DNA of 64,000 nt from Heloderma charlesbogerti (Eukaryota > Chordata > Lepidosauria > Squamata > Helodermatidae), in contig JANEZZ010001629.1 of NCBI GenBank assembly GCA_026122225.1, positions 95,119-159,118 on the forward strand. Reading direction: 5' to 3'. Positions 11,856 through 22,939 of this stretch are shown here, piece by piece. The notes under the pieces were generated by a model, which was not told the DNA's origin, searched no databases, and worked only from the letters and a program-made list of their open reading frames with translations. Numbering within the stretch: position 1 is the stretch's first letter; every line of letters starts with the position of its first letter. Made by a program: the position numbers and the translations under genes.

Positions 11856-12064
11856 CAGTGGAGGCTGGTGGCTCCGATTTCAGTGGGGCTATGAATCCAT
11901 GTCGGGTTCCAGTCAGAACCAGCCAAAACTCTGAAAGAGCTATTGAAAGTGTTGAGCCCTATCTGCAAAATAGGTTCATCATCTTGGATAGCTCCTTTAA
12001 AGTTCTGACTGGTTCTGGCTGAAACCCAGAGCCCCACTAAAGTTGGAGCCACCAGCCTCTACTG
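11856..12064. mobile_element. Palindromic MITE (CAGTGGAGGCTGG family)
   Basis: Terminal inverted repeats are CAGTGGAGGCTGGTGGCTC on the left and GAGCCACCAGCCTCTACTG on the right (one mismatch). The whole 209 bp is roughly self-complementary, meeting around CTGCAAAATAGGTTC. Flanks ACTGGCAC and GATGACAC agree at 5 of 8. A second copy lies at 18236-18455 and a fragment at 57747. Confidence 0.8.
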
Positions 12065-12599
12065 GATGACACTCAGTTGCTGAATTCTTGCAGGGGACAT
12101 CCATGTGCTGACCTGAATGTCATCCATGTTGAATTTTTATCTCAAAAAAAGTCCAGGCGGGGGATGCCAAAACCCCACCCCTGGAGGGGGGGGGGAAGGG
12201 CAGACAAATTATCCTACTTTTCTCATGGTAGTTTCCAACTGTTCACAGCCAATGTTTTATCCTGCTCCTGCTTCAGAGTCCATTTTTCCCTCTGTTTCAT
12301 TCCTTTTTGAGTGATTCCAGCCAATCAGGGACCATGTACTAAACGTGATGATGTCACAATGCTCTGCAGCCAATCCAGTGAAGTTCTGTACTGACATGAC
12401 TAGGAGAAAATTAACTATTAAAGGGAGGACAATACTTCCTGTACCTAGGCAACTCTAGCCAATCAGATAATCACTTCAGTCATTAAATGGAATAGTTTTG
12501 TAACTATCATTGAATAGTTTGTGGGGTGGCGGGTGGGGAAGCTAAGAATGTTGGTGTGGATGGGTGTAATTCTGGAAAAGCTTTTCGGACAACTGCACG

Positions 12600-12900
12600 C
12601 TCCTGGCACAGCACTAATCTCTACTCATAGGCAGGGGTCCCATCTGGTCTCCCATGCTGTTGAGCATCTACACGACGACCTGAATGAGGTTACCTGGAGT
12701 TTTGGAATGAGGTGCCCTAAATACATTTTGTTTTTCCTTTCCATATGACTCAGGCAGGATCAGTGATGGACTGGATGAGGTACAAAAAACAGAAGCTCAA
12801 TTGATCCTGACAAGATGGAGGTACTGGTAGAGGCTAGTTTATTTGGCTGTGAAGGCAGTGTTCAACCTTTTCTGGATGGGGTTGAACTCCTTGGAAAGAA
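12600..12900 (+). mobile_element. L2 LINE fragment, decayed
   Basis: Two traces of L2 reverse transcriptase are legible: QGSHLVSHAVEHLHDD near 12640, and the region around TTGATCCTGACAAGATGGAG (DPDKME) near 12800, the same motif as NPDKMEVLLVG in the 42-43 kb copy. It is heavily decayed. Confidence 0.55.
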
Positions 12901-13072
12901 GAGGTGCAGCCCTAGGGCTCAAATCTGGCCAGCCTTGGTAACTAAAGGACTACTTCTCCCACATGAGCCTACCCAAATACTACAATCATAGTTGGAGGCA
13001 TTGTCCAAGTCATCACACCCTCCATGTGAGGTGGCCAAAGAGAGGGCCTTGTGAGTTGTGGTTAGGGATGTC

Positions 13073-14138
13073 CAGATTTTGTGAAATCCATCCCACGTGC
13101 ATTTCGTGGATTATGCAGTCTCATTTGTTCCAGCATCTGTTCACAGACAGATTTGAATTTTTCTTTTCTCATTATGCAGAAAATTATGCATTATGCATAA
13201 TGCATAATTCCCATTATGCAGAAAAATACACAAAGAATTCTATTTAAGGGTTCACAAGAATTTATGATGTGGCTGCAAAAAAGGCAAATGCTATTTTGGG
13301 CTTCATTAATAGAAGTATAGCTTCCAAATCACATGAAGTACTAGTTCTCCTCTACTCAGCACTGGTTAGGCCTCATCTGGAGTACTGTGTCCAGTTCTGG
13401 GCACCATACTTTATGAAGGATGCAAACAAACTGGAGAGGGTTCAGAGGAGGGCAACGAAGAGGATCAGGGGACTGGAAACAAAGCCCTAGGAGGAGAGAC
13501 TGAAAGAACTGGGCATGTTTAGCCTTGAGAAGAGAAGACTGAGGGGAGATAGGATAGCGGTCTTCAAGTACTTGAAAGGTTGTCACAGAGAGGAAGGCCA
13601 GGATCTCTTCTTGATCATCCCAGAGTGCAGGACATGAAATAATGGGCTCAAGTGACAGGAAGCCATGTTCCAGCTGAACATCAGGAGAAACGTCCTGTTA
13701 GAGCAAGACAGCAATGGAACCAATTACCTAGGGAGATGGCGGGCTCTTCCACACTGGAGGCATTCAAGATGAGGCTGGACAGCCATCTGTCAGGGATGCT
13801 TTGACTTGGATTCCTGCATTGAACAGGGCGTTGGACTTGATGGTCTTATAGGCCCCTTCCAACATTATTATTCTATGATTCTATGAATTTACGTAATTTA
13901 TGTTATTACAAAACATTTAGCGTATTGGCCCCCATTGCATTCAACTTTTCCCCGCCTATATTTTCCAGGATGGCATATGTCTCAGCAGAAACCTGCATAT
14001 TTTCCAACAAATAACTTTGCATAGATTTCAGGGAAGTATAAAAAAAGATCCAGAAGTCCATGGATTCCATGTGGCCACAGGTTGGATTCTTAGAAATCTG
14101 AACTCATTTTTGTCCATCCTGAGTTTCTCTGGCATCCA
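13073..14138. mobile_element. Old AT-rich hAT-like MITE split by CR1
   Basis: It starts TAGGGATGTCCAG and ends near TCTCTGGCATCCA. Flanks GTTGTGGT and TTTGTAGT agree at 6 of 8. It contains ATTATGCATAATGCATAAT near 13190 and is interrupted by a CR1 tail at 13267-13885. The end assignment is approximate. Confidence 0.55.
13267..13885 (+). mobile_element. CR1 LINE 3' end
   Basis: It encodes the CR1 C-terminal text [20 protein letters not shown] and [15 protein letters not shown], stops at a mutated codon after GLETKP, and continues through the 3' UTR to TTATTCTATGATTCTATG. AATTTATG before it and AATTTACG after it may be a target-site duplication. It is 5' truncated, as usual for CR1. Confidence 0.9.
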
Positions 14139-14623
14139 TTTGTAGTGCCCTACAACTGGGGGTTTGGACTTGATAGTCTTGTGGGCCCAACTCTACTATT
14201 CTATGATTCTATGATGACACCCTGCATGTGGTATGATCTTCCCAAGGAGATTCACATGGCACCAAATACGATGTCGTTTTGGTTCCAGGCAAATACCTTT
14301 TATTTACCCAGGATGTCCAATATGCCATCTCACTTGTTTTTAATCTGATTATTCTGACTGGTACTTATGTTTTAGTTTGGGGTGTTTTGCTGTGCTCAGA
14401 TTTTACTGATCTGCTGTGTTTTATCATGTCTATGGGAGTGGAGGGGGATGATGTTTTTATGATAGTAGTTGTGAGCTTTCTTGACTTGAAGGATGGCATG
14501 GAATTTCCAAAACAAATATCGATGCACAGCTAAACACTGTGCTGAGTGCACATCCTCACTTGCATTGCAGTCTTGTGTGAGCCAAATCGAACTGGCAACT
14601 TCCAATGCAAATGAGGCTGTGCA

Positions 14624-15335
14624 TAAGGACATCGGAAAACCCCTGCTCGATCAGGCCAAGGGTCAAAGGTCCGTGTCCAGAGTGGGCATTATTGGGCGCC
14701 TGCCAAGACCCACACCCCAGGGTCCACGGTCGGCCCTCTGGCCCTGCTCCTTTTCTTCCTCCCTGTCTCTGTTCATCTGCCTCCTCTGAGTGTAAGCAAG
14801 GAAAATAGCAAGGAAGACGAGCAGCAGCCTCCATGCACCTTGCCCCTTCCTTCTTGGCCAGGGGTCTAGAACTTCTTAAGAACATCACAGCGTAAGATGA
14901 GCCCTGCTGGATCAGACCAAAGGTCCATCTAGTCCAGCATTCTGTTCACACAGTGGCCAACCAGCTGTTGACCAGAACCCACAAGCAGGGCATGAGCATA
15001 ACAGCACCCTCCTGCCCATGTTCCCCAGCAACTGGTGTACACAGGCTTACTGCCTCTGGTACTGGAAGTAACACATAGCCATCAGGACTAGTAGCCATTG
15101 ACAGCTTTTTCCTCCAGGAATTTGTCCAACTCCCTTATAAAGCCATCCAAATTGGTGGCCATCACTACATCCTGTGGTAGCGAATTCCCTAATTCAACTA
15201 TGTGCTGCATGAAGAAATACTTCTTTTTATCTGTCCTGAAGCTGCCACCCATCAGCTTCTTGGGATGACCCTGGGTTCTAGTATTATGAGAGAGGGAGAA
15301 AAATGCTTGAGTGGGACCACAGGTGGACCAGGTTT
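14624..15335 (-). mobile_element. CR1/L3-like LINE 3' ends
   Basis: Two adjacent reverse-strand tails are present, one from about 14624 (CTGCTCGATCAGGCCAAGG) and one from about 14882 (CTGCTGGATCAGACCAAAGG). The second continues into coding text at 15088-15335 whose C-terminus contains KKYFFMQHIVELGNSLP and LDKFLEEK. This pattern (FF, then LP, then a final helical stretch) is typical of the end of CR1-group reverse transcriptase ORFs. Assignment to the L3-like branch is from family knowledge. Confidence 0.6.
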
Positions 15336-15422
15336 GCTTCACCAGCCTGAGGTTCAACAATCTCATTCTAGGCAGCAGTGCAGACTGGTCCAGAGGAGGA
15401 GGCAACTGAATGGACAGTGATG

Positions 15423-16384
15423 TAGGGATGGCAGAGAATTCCTCCCCGAATCTTCAAGAGGCCGAGCGCCGACGCATTCGGCCCCCCAAAGATGGTTGGG
15501 AAATTCTCCGCCGGCCCCCCGCCCCCCCTGGGACGGGACTTACCTTCGGCGAATGTCCCTCTCGGCAGCGGGTCCCGGCGGCGGTTCGGCGGCGGTTTGT
15601 CGTGGGCGGGGGCGGCGGCCAGTCTCCCGACCGGCTGCCGCTGCCACCATTGCAAAAAAAAAAAAAACTAAAGTAAAAAAAAACAACACCCATGATAGGC
15701 TACGTAACGATTTACGTAGCCTATCATGGCTAGATTTCCAAAGTCAGCCATGATAGGCTACGTAAATCGTCATGTAGCCTATCACGGGTGACTTTGAAAA
15801 AAAAAAGTGCGTACGCAAATGGCGGCGCCCATGGGGAGCCGCCATTTGCGTTCCTTATTTTGGCACATCTAGTCTACGTAAAGATTTACGTAGACTACGG
15901 CGAAAGTAAGGGAACACTATTTGCGTTGCCCTTATTTTCACCATAGTCTACGTAAATCTTTACGTAGACTAGATCTGCCAAAATAAGGAACGCAAATGGC
16001 GGTCCCCATGGGAGCTGCCATTTGCGTAAGCGCTTTTTTTTTCCCAAAGTCACCCGTGATAGGCTACGTGACGATTTACGTAGCCTATCATGGCTGACTT
16101 TGGAAATCTAGCCGTGATAGGCTACGTAAATCGTCACGTAGCCTATCACTGGGTCTTTTTTTTTTTTTTTACTTTTTGTTTCGCGGCCGGGCAGACGGGG
16201 CGCTTCTCCCCGGCCTGAATTTCGGCCGGGTGAGGCGGGGCGCCTCCCCCCCAGCCTGAATTTCAGCCGGGCGAGGCGGGACGCCTCCCCCCCCCTCGCC
16301 TGAACTTCTGGGGGAGAAGCGAAGCGCCTCCCCCCCACCGCGAAGCCAAGCTGCGAAAAGGTAAGTGACTTTCGTACATCCCTA
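15423..16384. mobile_element. Palindromic hAT-like MITE, type copy
   Basis: This 962-bp element has a perfect 8-bp target duplication CAGTGATG (15415-15422 and 16385-16392), left end TAGGGATGGCAGAG and right end GTACATCCCTA. It has a GC- and CpG-rich left arm, a central array of eight hairpins and a GC-rich right arm. Near the left end CTTACCTTCGG (reverse CCGAAGGTAAG) and near the right end AAAAGGTAAGTGAC are consensus splice-donor motifs, both pointing outward. It has no transposase. The 8-bp duplication and terminus fit the hAT superfamily. Confidence 0.93.
15691..16150. repeat. Palindrome of palindromes
   Basis: Small hairpins lie at 15691-15728, 15749-15787, 15813-15851 and 15871-15896. 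Their counterparts follow in reverse order at 15945-15970, 15990-16027, 16054-16092 and 16112-16150. The whole 460 bp is therefore one inverted repeat centred near 15920, with each arm made of four smaller inverted repeats. Cores are GATAGGCTACGTAA (outer), GCAAATGGCGGC (middle) and AGTCTACGTAAA (inner). Confidence 0.9.
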
Positions 16385-16392
16385 CAGTGATG

Positions 16393-18227
16393 ACAGTGGA
16401 ATGGACACTGAGGGGCAATTGATTGGATAGTGATGAAGGACGAGGGGACCCATTCATGGAGGGCATTTTGCCCCAGGGCCCTGCAAATCTGTATAAAGCT
16501 GGAGGCCTGATCCACTCAGGGCCCAGTCAAAATGGATTCTGGGGTTACCAAGATGAAACAAGACCACTTGGATAAAAGAATGACATACAGTGTACTGAAT
16601 GCGCAGTTATAATATGGATACAGATATAAACAATAAATGCTATAGAAAGCTTACACACACCCCTCCATTGGAGACCACAGTCCCCTAGCTGGGTGCTGCG
16701 TTGGTTCCCTGGATGCGATGGATACCATTCCAAGGGCATACAGTCTCTGGGCAGGTGGGCGCCCTTTTTCCTCCTAAAGTAAGAACAAAGAGCAAACCAG
16801 TCTGCTGGATTTTATAGGTGTCTCTTCTCAGTTCTGGAAAGTGTCAGGAGAAACACAGGCTGAGAAACAAATCACTCCCCTCAAGAGAAGGAGGGGCTCT
16901 CCTTCAGTTTCTCACAGGAGAGTGAAACAACATCCTTATCTCAAAGGGATGAGGTCAGACAGAGGCTGAAGTGCCTTGACCTCACTCTCTGCCTCCCTAG
17001 TACCATCTATGCTGTGTGCAAAGAAGAAATGAACTTCTAACATGGCCACAGTAAAATGCCCAATATACAGGGCTATACAGGTCTCTGTACACTATAAACA
17101 GAATATAGGATGCTCCTCTATTAGTTCACACCTGACTCCTCGCCCTTTTTCAGAAACCAAATTCAGTACAAAAACCCAGAGCCGCCAACACCGCCAGCCT
17201 TGGCCTAGTTCAACACTCTGTTTCCCCTGATAGCCAACGAAGTGTCCTTCAGAAGCACGCAACCAGGACATGAAGGCCACTGTGGTTACTCCTAGAAGCA
17301 GTTATTCATTGGTATATGGCCTCTGAATCTGGAGACTACATCCATGTAGCCACCATGACTAGGTGCCATCGGCAGACGCACCCTCCATGAAGTCTGCATC
17401 TACACACAGGGCCTCCAGTTGTGAACTGTGACAAGGGATGGTATCTGGATTGGGATCAGAGTTCCCTTCTTGTGCTCTCTCTTTAATATGCATCGCTATG
17501 CCTTCATGCTACTGACGCCATGGTCCATGAATCCTGTCTGCATTTGCAAATGAAAGGATCTGTCACCGACGCTGAGGTGAAGGCTGCTGCTGTCTGGCTT
17601 TTCTGCTTGATCTAGTGGCTTGGCTTTCAACCCTTAACATAACCTCAAACAAATTTTGGATTTTCATGATGCTTCATGCAGTCATTGTTCTCATTACTCT
17701 TATCAGTGGAGTCTTTAGGGCATATTGCCATGGGAGGAAAAGGAGGCAGTGATCCAGTTACAGTGACAGGCCATGAAAATAAACCTTTCCCTATGAGAAC
17801 GGTGTTGGCAGTTGCCATCATTCCTTTCACAAATGTTCCTGAGGCTCCAGATATTTCCAGCTCCTTTCTGACATTCCAAAGCCCATATCTATCCTATAGG
17901 TAAAACTCCAACACAGGTATACGTAAACGCAAAGGCGATCTGGAACTTGAAAGGGAAGGGCCTCAGGCATGTCCACATGGCAGATTCAGGCTCCTCGTTT
18001 CTAGCTGGAAGTGAATTCAGTGACCAGGAAAGGTCTGTAGCTGGGGCTCAGAGGTCAACCGCATGCTCTGCAAGAATTCACATGCTTGCATTTCGAGTGA
18101 AGAGGAGATCTCAGTTGATAGGGCTGGGGAAGTACCCTTTTACAAGACCCCAGGACTTCAGGTGAGTTGTGACCAGTATGCTCATGATGCTGTGCTCCAT
18201 TTCTCCTTAATATCTGATCTGAATCAG
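16393..18227. other. No feature recognised
   Basis: About 1.8 kb holds no recognised gene or repeat family. Open frames are short and have no known domains. It may be old unique sequence. Confidence 0.45.
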
Positions 18228-18235
18228 GTGAGATG

Positions 18236-18455
18236 TAGTGGAGGCTGGTGGCTCTGATGTCATGGGGCAGTGAATCCACTCTTAGGTGTCAGTCAGAACC
18301 AGTCAAGACTCTAAAGGAGCTATCCACAGTGCTGATGCCTACCCCCAACCAAGGTTCAGCACCTTGGACAGCTCCTTTTGTGTTCCGGCTGGTTCTGACT
18401 GAAACCCAGAGCAGATTCACTCACCCACTGACATTGGATCCACCAGCCTCCTCTG
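18236..18455. mobile_element. Palindromic MITE (CAGTGGAGGCTGG family)
   Basis: It starts TAGTGGAGGCTGGTGGCTC and ends CACCAGCCTCCTCTG. Flanks GTGAGATG and GCGAGATG match at 7 of 8, an 8-bp target duplication. The interior shares GGTTCTGACTGAAACCCAGA with the copy at 11856. Confidence 0.85.
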
Positions 18456-18463
18456 GCGAGATG

Positions 18464-18990
18464 GTGGGCGACGTGCTGGATCAGTGCTAAGATTTGTTAA
18501 TCAGCTGACTGAGGGTCAATAAACTGAAGTTTGTCCTAACAAATGGACTTTCTGTGCATCAGTGAGTGGGTCCTGAATTCAGGTCAGATACTGCATTCAG
18601 GCAGATACTGTTCATCCTATTCTGGATGGAGACTCCTTCTGAAGGATCAGGTTGTCAGTGTGGGACTGCTCCTTAACCCAGCTTTGGCACTGGAGGTCCA
18701 AGTGGCATGGAGCACTTTTTACCAGGTTAGGCTGGTGCACCAAGCAAGCCTCTCCTAGACAAAGAGGGTTGGGGATTGGACTCAGTGGCCTTGTAGGCCC
18801 CTTCCAACCCTACTATTCTATGATTCTATAAGATAGCCTAGCCACAGTTATCCGTGCTCTGGTAACCTCCCAGATAGACTAGTGCAATGCATTGTAAAGG
18901 AACTGCCCTAACTTCAGCTAGTTCAGGATCTGTCTGCAAGACTCTTAGCTGGGACAGTTTGGTGGGGAAATATCTCATCAGTCTTGAAAG
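18464..18990 (+). mobile_element. L2 LINE fragment split by CR1 tail
   Basis: It encodes remnants matching the L2 copy at 42-43 kb (GLLLNPALALEVQVAWSTFY before the break; text equivalent to LATVIHAL after it). A CR1 tail is inserted at 18765-18829. It is decayed. Confidence 0.7.
18765..18829 (+). mobile_element. CR1 LINE 3' tail
   Basis: GGACTCAGTGGCCTTGTAGG, then CCTTCCAACC and CTATTCTATGATTCTAT, is the CR1 3' UTR and octamer tail. It is a very short 5'-truncated insertion within L2. Confidence 0.85.
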
Positions 18991-20083
18991 ACCTTCACGC
19001 TGCCTGCCCGTTTGTTTCTGAGCCCAATTCAGCTTAATGGCTTCCAAAGGTAGAGTCATAAGTAATTCTAGGCTGAATTGCTGCGCTAACATTCTTAAAG
19101 CAACAATTCCACTTTATAGTTAGCGCCACATAATGATGTAAGAGCCTCCCTAACAGAATTCTATAGTATTTTTGTTTAACATAATTACATTCAGTTAATG
19201 AAGCAAAAGATATGCATCCAGTAGTCTGCATCAATTAACTAGGGAGTTAAATGGGATCCTATAATTAAGGAACATTCATGTTACATAAATTATATTAACC
19301 TTCCTTACAGCCTGATCCTATGGGCTGCTCCCAAATCACACAGGCTAAAAGAACGAATGCTCTATTAATACACAAGAAAATTTTGCCCTATACGTAAAAT
19401 GTTAGGGTACAACTTTTGACAAAATAGATGGTATTCAGCACCATATAACCAGCCATAAAATATAATATGAAGCTTCAGCTAAATATAGTGATTGGGATCC
19501 TGAAGGAAGCTTGTGCAAGGGGAATTTTCTTTCCTCATTCCCCCTTCAGCCCTAGGAATGGGAGAACCAGTGATGCTCCCTGAAATTCTCCAAACTTTAC
19601 TTCAAAGTAGGGATGTCATGAGCATCTGGTTGGGGCTTGAAGCCCGGTGAGAAGCTGCTAGTTCGCCGCTGCCCCCCCCGGATGCCAGTTCGCGGACCTC
19701 AGCATTTGCCCGTCTCGCAGCGCACTGAGTCAGGCAAGAGCTCAGGCGCTCGCTCCCTCAGCAAGGAGAGGGGAAGAAGGCGGAGCATCTCCTCTTTCCC
19801 CCATCCTTGTTACAGCAACAGTGGCGTGGGAAAGGCTGGTTGTTTTCCGTACATTTTGCTGGCCTTATGGAAAATGACCAGCTTGTCATTGTCCCTAGCC
19901 ACCGCTGCTGTAGCAGGTGGGGACAGAAGGAAGAAGAAGGTGCCTATCCTCTTCACACACACACACCTGCTGGAGGCCAGGGCAAGAGGCTGGGGGGAGC
20001 TGTGCTGAGGCCCCTCTTCCCTGTGCCAGCCTTTGACAGCCGGCACGCAGAAAAGGGGCGATGGCAGCACCCCAGCGCTCTCA
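18991..20083. other. Unassigned, with one orphan TAGGGATG end
   Basis: No gene was recognised. At 19608 a TAGGGATGTCATGAGC end is followed by GC-rich DNA. It may be the left end of an older hAT-like element into which the 20092 element inserted, but no matching right end with a target duplication was found. A short CA run lies near 19960. Confidence 0.4.
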
Positions 20084-20520
20084 CCCTGGCCTAGGGATGT
20101 ACGAAACTCACTTACCTTTTCATGGATTGTGTTCGCGGGGGGGGAGGTGCTCTGTCCCTCCCCCCGGAATCCTCGATGGAGGAGGAAGCGATCCGGTCCT
20201 CCCCCACTGGAATCCTGCCCGGAAGGCTCTGCTCCGCAGCCAGCCAGGCCTGTCCGCAGCTGGAGTTCTGGCCGTGGACGGGCTGCTGTGGACGGAAATG
20301 GCAGCCACCATAGCGGCTGCCATTTGCGTCCAGCCAGGCAGCCGTGATAGGCTACGTAAGCATTTACATAGCCTATCATGGTTGGGCAAAAAAACAAAAA
20401 CAAAAACCAGCATACACAAATGGCGGCGGCTACGGCAGCCCCCATTTGCATTCCATATTTTTTGCCGTTTTAGCTTACGTAAATATTTATGTAGGCTATT
20501 ACAGTGAAAAAAAGGGGAAC

Positions 20521-21378
20521 TAGGGATGTACGAAAGTCACTCACCTTTTGATGAAATGTGATTTGAGATGGGGGGGAGGCGCTCCGTCCCTCCCCCCGAA
20601 ATTCTGGCCGGGGGGGAGGCGCTCTGTCCCCTCCCCGAATCCTGGCCGGCCGGGTCTGCAAATGGCAGCAGCTGTAGCCGCTGCCGTTTGCGTCCCTGCA
20701 GTCAGCCGTGATAGGCTATGTAAATGTTTATGTAGCCTATCACAGCTGAGTTAAAAAAAAAAAATGCGCGTACGCAAATGGCGGCGCCCATGGGCGCCGC
20801 CATTTGCATTCCTTATTTTGGCACGTCTAGTCTACGTAAACATTTACGTAGACTACGGCGAAAATAAGGGGAACGCATATAGCATAGACGCTACACTATT
20901 TGCATTCCCCTTATTTTCGCTGTAGTCTACGTAAATGTTTACATAGACTAGATGTGCCAAAATAAGGAACGCACATGGCGGCAGCCATGGGCGCCGCTAT
21001 TTGCGTATGCACGGTTTTTTTGTGTGTTTTTTTACTCAGCTGTGATAGGCTACATAAACATTTACGTAACCTATCATGGTATTTTTTAAAAATCTAGCCA
21101 TGATAGGCTACATAAATCTTTACGTAGCCTATCACTTTTTTTTTTTACTGGAAATGGCAGCAGCAGCAGCCGGTTGGAAGACCGGCCGCCGCAGTCACCG
21201 CTGCCGAACCACCACCGAACCGCCGCTGGAGCCACCGCCGCCAGGAGGATTCGCCCAAGGTAAGTCCCATCCCGGGGGAGGGCGGGGGGGCAGACCATTT
21301 CGCCACCGATTTCAGGGGGCCGAATGCACTGGCATTTGGCCTCCCCAAGATTCGTGCCGAAATTCTCTGACATCCCTA
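20521..21378. mobile_element. Palindromic hAT-like MITE nested in 20092-22848
   Basis: This 858-bp element starts TAGGGATGTACGAAAGTCAC and ends CTGACATCCCTA. Flanks AGGGGAAC (20513-20520) and AGGGGAAT (21379-21386) match at 7 of 8. Hairpins run from about 20706 to 21136, with a large-scale mirror centre near 20893. Donor-like motifs are CTCACCTTTT on the left (reverse AAAAGGTGAG) and CAAGGTAAGTCCC on the right. Confidence 0.92.
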
Positions 21379-21553
21379 AGGGGAATGCAAATTGCATAGT
21401 GGGCGCTATTTACATTCTTTTTTTTCCACCATTTTAGCCTACGTAAATATTTACGTAGACTAAAACGGCGAAAAATAGGCAACGCCATAGCCGCCGCCTT
21501 TTGCGTATGCCCTTTTTTTTTGCTTGGCTTGCCATAATAGGCTATGTAAAGAC

Positions 21554-22577
21554 TAGGGATGGCGGAGAATTTCTCCCCGAAACTTCGGCGCGCCAAGCGC
21601 CAACGTGTTCGGCCCCCCGAACATGTTTCGGGGAGAAATCCTCCGCACCCCCCCGCACCCCGCACCCCCCCCCCGGGACGGGACTTACCTTCGCCGAATG
21701 TCCCTCCCGCCGGTGGGTCTGGCCGGCGGTTCAGCGGGTGTTCGTGCAGGGCGGGGGCGGCAGCCGGTCTTTCGACCAGCTGCCGCCGCCACCATTCCAA
21801 TCAAAGAAAAAAAAAACGCCCCCGTGATAGGCTACATGACGATTAACGTAGCCTATCACAGCTAGATTTGCAAAGTCAGCCGTGATAGGCTACGTCAATC
21901 GTCACGTAGCCTATCACGGGTGACTTTAAAAAAAAAAAAGCACGTACGGATAATGGCGGCCCCCATAGGGAGCCGCCATTCCCGTTCCTTATTTGGTCGC
22001 TGTAGTCTACGTAAAGATTTACGTAGACTACAGCGAAAATAAGGGCAACGCTATTTGCGTTGCCCTTATTTTCGCCGTAGTCTACGTAAATCTTTACGTA
22101 GACTACCTGGGCCCAAATAAGGAACGCAAATGGCGGCGCCCATGGTCGCCGCCATTTGCGTACGCGCTTCCCCCCCCCTATTAGGGGGGTACGCTTCTCC
22201 CCTATTTGCATTGTCCTTATTTTTGCCGTAGTCTACGTAAATCTTTACATAGACTACAGGGACCAAATAAGGAACGCGAATGGCGGTTTAGCGTACGCGC
22301 TTTTTAACGTAGCCTATCACGGCTGACTTTGCAGATCTAGCCGTGATAGGCTACGTTAATCGTCATGTAGCCTATCACGGGGACGTTTTTGTTTTTTTTT
22401 TAACTTCCGAGTTTGCGGCTGGGCGAGGTGGGAAGCCTCCTCCCCGGCCTGAATTTCGGCTGGGGCGAGGCGGGAAGCCTCCCCCCCGGCCTGAACTTCG
22501 CGGGGGGAGCAGCGAAGCGCCTCCCCCCCACCGCGAACAAGCTTCAACGAAAGGTAAGTGACTTTTGTCCACCCCTA
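21554..22577. mobile_element. Palindromic hAT-like MITE nested in 20092-22848
   Basis: This 1024-bp element starts TAGGGATGGCGGAG and ends TCCACCCCTA, with a perfect target duplication GTAAAGAC (21546-21553 and 22578-22585). GC-rich arms flank a hairpin array from about 21832 to 22380. Donor-like motifs are CTTACCTTCG on the left (reverse CGAAGGTAAG) and GAAAGGTAAGTGAC on the right. It is close in layout to the 15423 copy. Confidence 0.93.
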
Positions 22578-22939
22578 GTAAAGACTTATGTAGCCTATCA
22601 CGGCAAAGACCCGGATGTAAATGGCAGCCACGGCAGCTGGTTGAAAGACCAGCTGCTGCCGCTGGACCCAACGCCGGACCCGCCGCCAGACCCACCACCA
22701 TCCAGAACATCCGCCCCAGGTAAGCCTCATCCGTGGGGAATCCGCAGGGGGGGCAGGGGGCAAGCCGTTCCACCACGGGTTTCGGGAGGCCGAATGCCAG
22801 TGCATTCGGCCTCACTGAAATCCGTGGCAGAATTCTCTGCCATCCCTACCCTGGCCTGCTCTAGAGAAGCTCAACCCCTATAAGTGGGATGATATGTATG
22901 CCACCCCAATCTCTTTGGAGGACATGTGGAGTATAAAGA

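Larger units (their letters stand above)
20092..22848. mobile_element. Palindromic hAT-like MITE hosting two more
   Basis: The outer element starts TAGGGATGTACGAAACTCAC and ends CTGCCATCCCTA, with a perfect 8-bp target duplication CCCTGGCC (20084-20091 and 22849-22856). Subtracting the two insertions and their duplications leaves about 860 bp, a normal family length. Donor-like motifs are CTTACCTTTT on the left (reverse AAAAGGTAAG) and CCAGGTAAGC on the right near 22718. Insertion 1 split a tract of the inner hairpin region. Insertion 2 split a GGCTATGTAAAGAC...TTATGTAGCC hairpin exactly at its loop. Confidence 0.93.

Noticed and set aside
15691..16150. Regularly repeated palindromes as a CRISPR array
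   Set aside because: Repeats alternate between different palindromes, spacing is irregular, the units are mirror-ordered and the DNA is vertebrate.
19608..22880. A fourth, still larger hAT-like element with right end CAACCCCTA near 22880
   Set aside because: The ends are only loosely complementary, and flanks CTTCAAAG and TAAGTGGG do not match as a target duplication.
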